64,000 bases of DNA, taken from assembly GCA_008638375.1 (NCBI GenBank), contig CM018041.1, positions 14,403,716 to 14,467,715 of the forward strand. The letters run 5' to 3'. The stretch comes from Nyssa sinensis. Taxonomy: Eukaryota > Streptophyta > Magnoliopsida > Cornales > Nyssaceae. Below are positions 23,001-35,000 of this stretch, one piece after another. The notes under the pieces were generated by a model, which saw only the letters and a program-made list of their open reading frames with translations, was not told where the DNA came from and ran no database searches. The position numbers and the translations under genes were made by a program. Each line of letters begins with the position of its first letter. Within the stretch, counting starts at the first letter, position 1.

Positions 23001-26000
23001 TCTTTCCGTTTCTTCTTCGCATCAATATATTCCTTAGCAATGAGAACCACATCAAGAATTTGCCTCCCACCAACAAAGGCATTTTGGCTATCTAACACTA
23101 CTCCACCCAGCACTCCTTTCATCCTATTAGCCAAGACTTTAGCTAGGAGTTTATAAATTCCCCTCACCAAACTAATGGACCAGAAGACCCTTATGTCTTC
23201 CACCATTCCTTTCTTAGGAATAAGGGCTATGAAAGTCACATTCAAGCTTTTCTCAAAGCTTTCATGTTCATAAAAGTAATGAAAAGTCTCCCTAACGTCC
23301 CTGGCCACTACCTCCCAGCAATGCTTGAAGAAGGCCATGGAAAATCCATCCGGCCCTGGTGCCTTATTCCCATCACAAGAATTCAAGGCCTGCAATACTT
23401 CTTGCTCAGATAATCTGGACTCAAGTCTTTGACTTTCCTCAGCCCTCAAACAGCTGAAAGGGAGACCATCCAGAATTGGTTTCCTGCTAGTAGATTCAGA
23501 AAACAGGTGCTCATAGAACAGTGTGATACCTCTCTTTATAGTCTCTTCTTGCTCCAAAAGTACTCCCTCAATCTTAATTCTGCTTGTATTGTTCATTCTC
23601 CTGCGCGCATTGGCCACTATGTGAAAAAGCGAGTATTTCTTACCCCCCTCCTTTAACCACAATAGCCGTGATTTTTGCCTCCAGCTGATTTCCTCCATAT
23701 GCCACACCCAACTCAACTCCTCTTTAATAAACTCTCTTCTCTGCTTTTCTTGGCCTGTGAGATTCCTCTGTTGCTCTTGCCCATCTAAATCTTCCACTTC
23801 CTGAAGCAAACTCACCTTTTTGTCCTTGATGTACCCAAAAACCTCTCTATTCCATTGCTTTAGGTCCCTCTTGAGCATATGTAGTTTTTTAGCCAATACA
23901 AAGCTGGGATTTCCCTCCACTTGATAACCCTTCCACCACCTCTCAACGAGATTTTTAAAACCTTCCCATTTAAGCCATATGTTCTCAAATCTGAAGGGGC
24001 CCTTCCCCCTTTTAATACCTCCACAGTTAAGTAGCAAGGGAGCATGGTCTGACAGCACTCTAGGTAAACATCTTTGAGTTGCACAGTTAAATGTTCTTCC
24101 CAATCCCCTGAAACCAAGAAACTGTCCAACCTGGAGAAAGATGGGTTCTCCCTTCCACTTGACCATGTGAAAGGGCCTCTCTTCAAGGGGAAAATCCATC
24201 AGCTCAACTGCATTAAGAAAGGAGTTAAAATCCTGACATTGCTCTGGTCATCCTGCCTTCCTCCCTTCCCCGTCTTTCATGTGGGCCCCTTACAATATTA
24301 ACATCACCTCCTAAGCACCAAGGTTTATTCCATCTCGACTTTATCTACCTCAATTCCTCCTAAAAATGATCTCTGTCCCCATCCCCATTAGGACCATAAA
24401 TGCCAGAAAAAACCCAGCCATACCTGTCATCTATGTTTTCAAATAGACAGGAAAGAGAGAACATGCCCTTTTGAAAATCTACACATTTCAATAGTCTAGA
24501 ATCCCATATTACCAGAATACGCTCAATTGCCTTTCCCTTGCTCTTCGTCGAACACGATCCTTTGGAGAGAGAGATTCTTTCTGAAGAAGACGCTGGAAGG
24601 TTACCCGTATGCACGCCGAGATGGGCTAGTGGATAGATCTCTTCATTCCTTCCATGGACCCTCCTCTCATTGGGCCGAAATTTTGTGGGATTCCGAAAAG
24701 ATTTTTGATTATCTCTTCCCATGAGGCCTCTTGACTTATTGGGCTCATATCTACTGGCCTGTTTGCTTGAGTCATACCTCAAACTTCTTCGGTCTATCTC
24801 AGGACTTCTTCCCCAGCCCAACCCACTTTTATCATTAAATCTGCCTTTAGCACTGATTGGGCCCTGATCATTTAAGAGCCCATATCCATTCCTTCTCCTG
24901 TCTCCTTTGAGTTTTGAATTCAAACTCTTTCTCCGCACCATCAGGTGCTTCTGCAACACTGTGTCGGGAAATTTCTTGGGAAATTCATCCTTCCCATCAC
25001 TACCACTCTCCCCTCGTGTGTGAAAGCACCCTCCCTCTGCAAACCATCTTCTCCGTCTCCGAGGCTGACTCCTGCTTCTTGAATTTCCTTTCCCGACCAG
25101 AATCTAAGCCCCTTTTCCAACCAAATCAGTATCTCAAACCCCTCTTTTCTAACTCTGATTCTTACAAATGCTGGGATATTCTGCCATGATCTCTGAACCA
25201 GAACACGGGCCCAACGCAGATGTTTTCTTAGTCGGGTATCTTCATCAATAGCTACGAAGCCTCCAAATTTATCCCCCCAGCCTCCGAAAAACTGCCCTGC
25301 ACCACAATACTGCCTGAAGGCCCATAAAACGCACCCACGCCGTCTTTGGATCCCACCCCTCTCTGTGGCAACAACCTGCAGCCACCCACTGATCCAAGCT
25401 AACAGGGGAGCCCTCCATGGTCCAGCTCGTTATGGTCAGAATCCTCTCTGCTTCCTCCACAGACGGGAGTTTGAACATGAATACAGCTCCATGCATTGAA
25501 ATTCATGGACCTTCCAATTGCAATCGCACCCACACAGTCTTTGGATCCCACCCCTCTCTGTTGCAACAACCTGCAGCCACCCACTGATCCAAGATAACAG
25601 GGGAGCCCTCCATGGTCCAGCTCGTTATGGTCAGAATCCCCTCTGCTTCCTCCACAGACGGGAATTTGAACATGAATAAAGCTCCATGCATTGAAATTCA
25701 TGGACCTTCCAATTGCAGTAACAGGGTCTTCCCACCTTCCCCTTCCTCCCCCCTTCTTCCTTCATAGTTAGCTGATTTTGTAGGACCCTCTGAAGCTTCC
25801 TGGTGATTGTGCCACTTCATCCCGCTTCTCTGAATTTTTCTCGATCAAACAATCTTGACCATTGGCCTCTACAATTTCTTCAAACAAATTCATTAATCTT
25901 TCTTCAAAGCCCTCACAGGACATGCCTAAAGCTTTGCTGATCCTTCCAATCTTTCTCAAAACCCATTTCGAGATTTCCGGCCTCCAATCCTTCTGAGCAC

Positions 26001-29000
26001 GGACCATCTGTTGAGAAAGAACCATCTCCTGACCCACACCTTGATTGACATCCGGGACCACTATAGCTAGAGGCTGACACATCACCACTTTCTCTGACTC
26101 CCAATTACCTCCTATCGAATTGTCCGCTCCCTTCTTGGTAGACTCTTCTGCCATTGTCTTGTCCTCCCTTCCGATGTTGACGAAGGAGGGGCTGGACCCA
26201 CCATGAAACCCTCCAAACCTGTGAGTTCTTCCCCCAGGAAAGACCTCTCTGCAGACGCTTTTCTCCAAATAACACAAGAACTCTCTCTCATCTGGAAGGC
26301 TTTCATGTTCCATAGATGCTTCTCCAACTCTTCTCTCTTCAAGATCTTCACTTGATGATGAATAGAGAGAGCACTTCATTGCCTCTGCTATTTCCTTCAC
26401 CTCGTCTGGACTGAGGCTCTAACCCTTCTTTCTTTCCCTTTGCTGTTTCCTTCTCCTGATTGCCCTCTTCTACTGCACCCAAATTGCCTCTGCTATTTCC
26501 ACCTCATACTTCATTGTTTTTTTGCTAGGGACACTTGGAATCCTCTTGTTCTCGGTCTTTAGCTTACCTTGGGTCATGCCTAGTTCAGTGAAAGAGCTCT
26601 TGTTAAGCTGGTCGGGTATTCGCATGAGGAAGGACATTAGGAAAATTTGGAAGATGGCCCCACTGTGTTTGTCTTGGTGCTTGTGGAAAGAGCGAAATGG
26701 GCACATCTTTGAAGGGGTTGATCAAGCTCCCTATGTTTTTAAAGATAGTTTTTTGAGGTTATTAATTTTTTGGGTAAAAGAAGGCCTTCCTGTAAGTGTC
26801 AACATGTCGGTTGATTTTTTTGGGATCCTTGGGTCCGTTTTAGAGGTTTTCTCTTGTCAATGGGTTCGTCCCCCTTGGGCAGTTTTTGTTTATATACTTC
26901 TTTACTTACCAAAAAAAAAAAAAAAAAAAGAAGCCTGACGCCTACAGGTACTCCCCATTTTCTGTTCACCCAAGCTTGGACCCCGTGCACTTCTGGAATC
27001 GGCTCTTTATCACCTCCTACCTTTCCTATTAGACATCTCTTTAGGAACTCAGCTCTCTCTTTGCATGATGCCTGAACAACCTCCATGTCTGGCCAATCAG
27101 ATTTTCCTGTATCTTTCACTATCACCGATTTCTCCGGCCAGTTTTGAATCAAAGCTGCCTCTTTGAATGATTTCCCTTTGTTAATATGGCCCTTCAAATG
27201 TTGCGAACCTAATCTTCTGAATGCATCAACTGCTATCTCCAACCACCTCCTCGATCCACCTCCGGGATATAAATCCTTCGACTTTTTTCCCCATTCCACT
27301 CTTCTATGCGAACAAAGAAGCCTTCATTATTGAACTTTTTCAGTATTGTCAGAGTTCTACTTTGGCCGTGGAAAACCCTTGAAGGTCGATGACCCACCGG
27401 TTTCTACCCATGTCCTCTAGGCTAGAGCAAATCCACTTTAGCCCCTTTTCTTCACCCAAATTCTTCTTACCATACCCCCATCACGTTCCACTATCTCTAT
27501 CATTCTACCATCTTCAATTTCGAATGACTTCCTCCCAAGCTGACAGAAACGTCTCGCCATTCGAGGGATTAGGAGATTTCGATCGGGTGACGGGAACCGC
27601 CGACTGGAGGAAATCACAATATCACTAACTTCTAAAGAATTGGACCGAAGACTCAGGAAGGGTCTTTTAGCATTTTGCTTATTTTTCTTTTAGGATTGTA
27701 AAATAATTTGCATACATCCCCCATGAAAAAAGTTCAATCTATGATAGTTGTTAACTGTCTAAAAATAAAAAGTAAGTTTAAAACCTTTTAACCAAGAAGC
27801 ATTAAATTAAAATTTTATATATTTTTTTTGTCGGGCAACCTGGGTGAGTCAAACTTTTTAACCAAGAAGCTTATATATTTTTTTTTTGTCGGGCAACATG
27901 AGCGAGTCCAATACAAATAAATTTGAATTTGGGTTGGGCTTGGGTTTAGTTGTTTGGACTCTTGGGTTCAGGACAGGCTCAGGCTGACTGTCTTGGAGCT
28001 TGGGCTGAGCCCGGACAAGTTTTACATGCAGCCAAACCTGCCTGAGTTGCACCCCTAGAAATATATTTATCTTGAGTAGCTATGTATCTAATATTATCAA
28101 CTGTCTCCCAAATCTTACGGAGGAATATTCAAAGTATAGCTGAAAAATGGCCATTGCTCATTGTAGGTCCTGTCAGCGCCGGGTGTTGGGAGGGTTGGAC
28201 TAGGTATAGATCTACCTCCAACTTTATTTGCATCTATTGGCTGCCACCATACTTGAACCCATGCTTTCATGCTTGATAGTGTGACCTTTTAGCACTGCAT
28301 CAAGCAGTGGCCCCTTTTTCAAATAACTGCTCCTCTTGATAAGTTTAAAAGAAATCTTTTATTTAAATCTTTCTATGGTAATTTTTTTTTCCAGTTGAAC
28401 TGTTTTTTTTTTGTTAACTTCATAAATAACTTCATAGCCAAATCTAGTTAAATTCCTTGGTAATTTGAACTTTTCTTAAGTTAGTATGATAATGTTTGAT
28501 GACAGATTCACACCTGTCATTGGAGAATATTGAGTTTGACAATTGCTACTGCGAACATGATATGCTCACCTTATATCAAGCAATTACTTGTATAATTTAG
28601 GATAACATCATTATATCACAGAGAAGCATCAATCTGCTTCCTTTAATATACTTTTTTCCTCGATTTGGGTTTCTATTGCAACAAACTAAGCTTACAAAAA
28701 AAAGAATAAAAAAACTAAGCTTACATCTGTTTGGACAGATTTTGCTTCCATAATTTTTGACTTGGCTCTGGCTCTACAACTCCAAACTGGACTGCAATTG
28801 ACACTTCTATTTTTCTAATTGGTTTCATGCAGCATGTTCCTAAGATTAATGGAGAAATACCCTCAGTTGATGAAGCAACATCAGATCATCAAAGGCTGTT
28901 GGACAGGTCTTGTCTCACATTCCCCCTTCATACTCTTTTATTTTTTAATGTATTAGGACTCTTAGTTGTCTTTAGGGAGCATCTCTTCCTTTCAGGCTTT

Positions 29001-32000
29001 AATTGATGTTTTTGGCTTTTTCATATCTACCCCAAAAGAAAATAAATTAAAAAGATTTCTGGGATTTTCCATGCTCATCTTTTCCTTCTTTATTTAAGCT
29101 ATGTGAGTTCCATATGGAGCCAGGACCCATGATTCTTGTATCTTCCAGCTTCAATGTTTTATATAATTGGAATTATGCTTTTGATTGGTGTATTGTTTTA
29201 CCTCTTGTTGCTTCAAAATTATCATGGGGATACTCAAGTTGGAGTCTTACCTATATACATAGGAAGACACTAGGTGCAATTGGTGAGAAGACCCTGATAT
29301 GTTCTGAAACATGGTTAAAATTGGTGTATGCTGTTTTTACATAACTCTCAACCCAACTCGTCTTGATCCCAACTCCTTGGTGTTTGACAGACAAACTTTC
29401 TTAACTAGAATAGAAAAATTAATATAAGATAAGTTGAAGGATTGATGGTGCTTGTAAACACACACACATCTCAAATGCCTTGTATAATTCAATGTGAAAA
29501 ATATAACGTAATAACATTGCAAATATTTTACTATACTATTATGTTGAAATCCTAGTCTAGATGATATATACCAGATAAAGATGTGAGCTATGCCAGCTTT
29601 TCCTTAATTGTCTAGGCCACGACTGGCTTAACTGTCACCATTTAAAACATCACTTGCAACTTTCTAGCCAACTATCCTTTGCCAGACTGTATCTCTTCCT
29701 CCATCTCTCTCACTGACTAGTAGAAAATGCAGTAGTCTAGCACTTCGATCCCTTCTTCTATATTCAATGAATGGCTGCTATTCTATTCCTATTCTTTGGC
29801 CAATGATGTGATAGCATCAAAGGAGATGGTGATTACAGCATAAATCAATGGGTGGAAATTGGAAAATGAATAGATGATGAGCATGGCATCTATCGTGTTG
29901 ATTGGCAGTGGGTACTTGGTAGTCAGGTGGCTGTGGCCTATCCCAAGATTGATGGAGATTCTGTGGTGGTTATGGAGGTCAGTGGAAGTGATGGGTTTCC
30001 CTACAATAGGTGGTGATGATGGTCAGGTTAGATGGCAACTGGTTTTCAGATAGGTCTTGCCTAATGTCTATTTGTGTTTGCCCCTAGGTGCAGGCTCGCA
30101 GAATAAAGGTGTTTGGGATGCGGTGGTGGAACGTTTTCAAAAGAGGTTTAGCAGGGTTGAAGAAAGGCTATTTGTCGAAGGGTGGGAAGATTACTCTTTT
30201 CCGAAGCACTCTTTCTAGCCTCCCGACATATTTCATATCTGTGTACCCAATTCCGGCTTATGTGGAAAAAAGTTGGTGAAGTTGCAATGTGGTTTTTTTT
30301 TTTGTGTGTGTGGGTGGGGGGGGGGGGGGTTGATGAAAGGAAGATTCCTCTAGTGGTCTGGAAGAAAGTTTGTATGCCGGTGCACTATGGGGGATTGGGA
30401 ATAAAAGACTTGAGAGTATTCAACCAGGCTTTGTTAGGGAGGTGGCTTTGGAGGCGTATCATTGAGGCCAAATATGGGTGTTTGGCTTTCAAAGGACGTA
30501 GATGTCTCTTATGGGATGGGTTTATGGAGAAGTGTTAGAACCCCCCGGGGGGGGGGGGCATGTTGCTTTAGTGGCAGGAACTGGAGAGAAAATTAAATTT
30601 TGGTCGGATAGATGGGCAGGTAGGGTGACTTTTAAAGAGAAACTTCCTCAATTATTTCAGGTAACTTCCACCACAATTTAGACGCCCATTTCAGGATTGG
30701 GAAATTGAGGATTTCACTAGACTGATGGACGTTTTACAGAAGATCAATATTAATTCTCAAAGGGGATATTCCATCAAGTGGCTGCCTGGAAATGGTGGAA
30801 TGTTTTCTGTAAAATCTTTCTACTCGGTGCTGTCCAGAAATAGAGAAAGAGATTTTCGATGGAAGTCCATTTGGAAGACGGAAGCACCTTTAAAAAAGCA
30901 GCTTTCTTTTGGGTGGATAGCAGCTTGGGGAGCTATTTTGACGGGGGGAGAATTTAATGAAACGGGGATTTTTCATTGCTAATAGATGTGTGATGTGCAA
31001 GAGACGAGGAGACAGTAGACCACTTTCTAGTTTCTTCTGTACTTTGAAGTAGCAAGGCATTTGGGGCTGCTTGTTGCTGCCCTTGCTGGTCACTGTTGGG
31101 TCTCCTCAGGAACAGTCCGTGACACCCTTGCAAGGTGAAGTGAATGTACCAAAGCAGTGCTTGCGCAAGGTTTGGGATGTAGTTCCCATGTCTTTTTGGT
31201 GTATATGGAAAGAAAGAAATAGAATGAAGCTTTCCCGAATAGAGTTAGGAGTAATTTTTTGTATAATTTGTATGTATGGGTAATGGTTCTTGTAATTCCT
31301 CGGGGGACGACTTTGTAGAATTCTTATTTGATCTGGCTCCCTAAGCGGGCCTCTTTTTTGTACATGGGTGCGTCCCCTTTGGCGCTCTTTGATATATATC
31401 TTACCTTTACCTATCAAAAAAAGATTTGTGCAATAATATAGGAGGAAGAATAAAGAAGTAGCGAAGATTGTTTTAAAGGTATCAACCACACTTTTAAATT
31501 GTATAGAAAAATGAAAGGTAGGGCATTTTGCACAGTTAAGACTTAAGAATGTAGACATTACCCACCTACTTCAAAGGTGAATTAAGTTAGCAACACCTGT
31601 ATACACATTTTTGCACCCACTCAAGTCCTTATTTTTATATTTGTTTGTGTGTATAAATTCTTTTCTGTTTTGATAAGAATGTCCATGTGCACATATGCAT
31701 ACACACAAACATGCATAAATGGGAATAGTTAAATCTTTAATCAAGCCTAAAACGCAGGGAACTTAGAATCAATGCATGGAATGAAGGAGGAAGTTAGCTA
31801 ATTAGGAGTATGATACATTGAACACGACACAAGCGGAGTTAAGAGAAGAAGAAAAACAGTCAGAGAAATTGAGAGGAGAGTACTTCCCGTGTTTGCCATT
31901 TTTTCTATCAAGCTATAAAGGGAAGGAAAAGTACTAGTAGTTTCATTTTCCACTTGGCATATTATCATTGTCTTTGCCCCTTGCCCTATTTCTAGATTAT

Positions 32001-35000
32001 GTTTTACAGGCGTACAATGAGAAAGAAAAAGAAGAAGATGGGTGTTTGATAGAACTTTCTAGGGATGTCCATGCTAGTGACTCTCGAATCTTTTATAATA
32101 TTTTTTATGGAATAAAAGGGAAACCTCCTTCCTTTCACTTGTTCAACAAAAGAAAAGGGGAGAAATAAGAAGAGGAAATTTTGCAGGATGTAAAGAAAGT
32201 AAAATAAAAGGGAATAAATTGAAAAACATTTCTTTTGAGAAGTGAAGAAAATCAAAATATATGGAATGATGGTGAACTAGAAACTAGTGAAGAAGAGAGA
32301 TTTATAAATAAAGATAAGAAAATGACGGGTCAAAAATATGTCTGGGGCTATATATCAGTTTAGGGCTGGTGAGAGCTTTGTGGCCTATCAAGTATATCTA
32401 GGGTTGCATGGCCAAGTTAGTTGCAATCCTTGATACGAGGCTTGAAGTGTTTGAGGTTCGAAGTGTTTTAAGCCTGTGGTTGACTTCATCCTTTGTGTCT
32501 TTGGTCTTGTGGGGCAATGTTCCTCCTTTCACTCGTTCAATTTGAGAGAAAGGAGAAATAGAAGAGAAAACATCACAGAATGTGAAGATAGAAAAATAAA
32601 AGGGAAGAATTCACAATATATGGAAGGAAGATGAAATAGAAAAAATAGGGTAGAGTGGGGTGGGGTGGGGGGTTTAAAAATATTCAACTAATGTGCTAAA
32701 AATATGTTTGAGTCCAAGTCTTTGAGGTCTGTGGATGACCTCATCCATTCTGTCTTGGTCCTGGGGGGCAATTTTTTTCCCTTCACTTGTTCAGTGAGAG
32801 AAAAAGGGTGAAAAGTAAGAGAAAGCTTTATATGATGTAATGAAACTAAGACAGAAGGGATGGAATTCAAAATATAACAAATGAAGTGTAACTAGGAAAA
32901 AAATCTAAGAAGTGGGGTCAAAAATATGTTTGGGCCCATCTATCAGCTGAGGCCAGGTGAGAGTCATGTGGCATCAAGTATATGTGGGCGTGTGTGCTCA
33001 AGTGACCTGCCATATTGATCCTTGATGCACAGCTCATGTCTCTGAGGCATGTGGATGACCTTGTCTATTCTGTCTTGGTCCAATTGGGTTATTGTGCTGA
33101 TCCCGTGTAGGCTCTTCTGCATTGGTATATTTTTCCATACATTTGTAGCCTTTTTTTTTCCTTTCCCTTTGGAAGGTGAAGAAAGAACAAGAAGCCACGA
33201 ACAACCCTTGGGGAAAGCCAAACCAGCAATATCCTCCTGAATAATCCGAGGAACCTCCTGTGGGTAGCATTGATACCAAATAATTTTGCCATTGCAGTTA
33301 TGCTCAATGGATGCCAACTTGCCTGAGGGTAGTGTTGAAGCCCCCTTACATTAGTAGTTGCCCATGAAAACGGTTCTTCCAGTAGTTTCTGCTAGTGGTT
33401 TTTTTTTTTCCCCCCAAAGGAAACTGCAAGGTGTTGTGAATTGATTGTGAGGGTGAGTGCTGCAGAATGTGCTAACAATATTAGAACAAGAAGGTGAGTG
33501 AGATTTGTTTAATCAGTTTGGGTTAAATTATCAGCGTTTAAGTTGGGAATATATTAAATTAAATTATTTACCCAATAATTATTATCTTGTAATATATTAG
33601 AACTCTTTCCTGGTAGTGGTCAATTTATTACATCATTTCAAAATTCCAACTATGACCTCATTGAAGGTGTTCGACTATGAGGCCACTAGAGATGTTTATT
33701 TGTATGATAATATGAGTGAAGATGATAGGATTGTCTAGAGTTATGATTACTAGAAAATGGGGAGAATGAATAACTCTACTTGAAAAATAAAGGAAAAAAA
33801 GAAGAAATGTTTTGGAGCACTTTAGGTTCGAGATAGTGCTCTAGCAACTAATTCCATATGTCTCTACCTTGTGTTCTATCGATCAATTATCTTGGGTTAT
33901 TCCATGTACTGCTGCAGTAGACATACTGGCAAGAACATGAGTCTGGCGGTATCGTGATATTGATTTACATGCAAAGTCAATTTGTAAACTATATATATTG
34001 AAAACCACTTTGAAAAAACAAATCGAAAAGATTTAGGAGTTCTCTTGAGATAGAAAAAGCTTGAACTTGATTGTAGAGTTGTATGTGATGCATGTGCTAG
34101 AGAATATATTTTTTTGCTCAATCAAGGGGGACCAAAACGATAAACAAAGACCAAGATAATGCAATAATGGATGATAGGGATTCTATTCAGATGGAACAAA
34201 ATGTTGGGCAGTTAGAAACCTGTTCATAAACTAAGTGTAGCCTAAATGAGGATGTTGAGATGGATGTGTGATAAGACAAAAAAGGATAAAATTAAAAATG
34301 AACACATTCAGCTGAGTTGAAGGGCCTTCTGAAGCTTCCTGCCTTGGATGACTCAAGTACCCAATCGAGACGATTTGTGGACTACTATTAGTTGGGCCAA
34401 ATCTGTGAGGTTTGGTCCTTGGAAATATATACCATAAGATGTATGAGATTTTCAATATATTTTTTCTCTTTTTTGGGGGTTACTCTGCTGAGCAAAGGTT
34501 CAGCTACAATGGCAGCCACCAGAGAAGGTAACTCCGAGGGGGAAATTAAATAAACAAGCCTCTTCTTTTTTCCCCCCTTCTTTTAGCCTTTTCCTTTTTG
34601 GGTGTGGTTTCTTGCGTTATATCTGGACTTTCTTCTCCTCTTAGGCATTCAACTCACTTGTTTTGGGGAAAAAACCTTGTATTGTGCTTACTTTCGGATA
34701 TATATTCTAATGTTGTTGTTTTGTTATGAAAAAGAGAAGTAATATTGCTTCTTTGTTTTGCACTGACACCCCCATGTATTGCTTTGCGAATAATTTATGA
34801 AGAAACATTGTTTGTCCAATTTTTCTGTCTTTTTTATTTTATTTTTTATTTTCCTTTGGATACCTAAATGTTTTTTTCCCTTAAACTTTTTTTTTCCTTT
34901 TCGAATGTCATATATGTACTTGTATGAAGTTGGTTATTAATGCAATAATTTTAATGCGACAAGTGTTTGCACAATTTTCAGATTATGTTTATATGATCTG

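Larger units (their letters stand above)
24530..27299 (-). pseudogene. LINE ORF1 (DUF4283-type), interrupted and duplicated
   Basis: From 27299 leftward on the minus strand: a basic N-terminal part ([13 protein letters not shown]), then [20 protein letters not shown] ending VPVGVRL at about 26935. It resumes at about 25720 as [28 protein letters not shown] and WVAAGCC, typical of DUF4283 RNA-binding ORF1 proteins of plant L1 elements. The gap between is a separate LINE-derived insertion (25730-26929). A further basic linker runs to 24530 and is fused to endonuclease sequence. Confidence 0.8.
20953..28057. mobile_element. TIR-bounded 7.1-kb composite, possibly hAT-like, filled with LINE sequence
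   Basis: Left end TAGGGGCGCAAGTCGAGCAG (20953) is matched on the complement of the right end by TAGGGGTGCAACTCAGGCAG (ending 28057). Flanking 8-mers GGAATATA (20945-20952) and GAAATATA (28058-28065) agree at 7 of 8 positions. GGGCTTGGG-type motifs occur inside both arms. This suggests one small TIR element opened by later insertion of the LINE at 21.6-27.3 kb. The interior encodes no visible transposase. Confidence 0.6.

Noticed and set aside
26799..26930. Minus-strand frame continuing the LINE ORF1 through a Phe run
   Set aside because: The Phe run is the poly-A tail of the inserted + strand LINE read backward; the ORF1 frame truly ends at about 26935.
30317..30559. G14 and G13 homopolymers, possible G-quadruplex signals
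   Set aside because: They sit in a decayed LINE where the consensus has ordinary codons; expansion or sequencing slippage is the simpler explanation.
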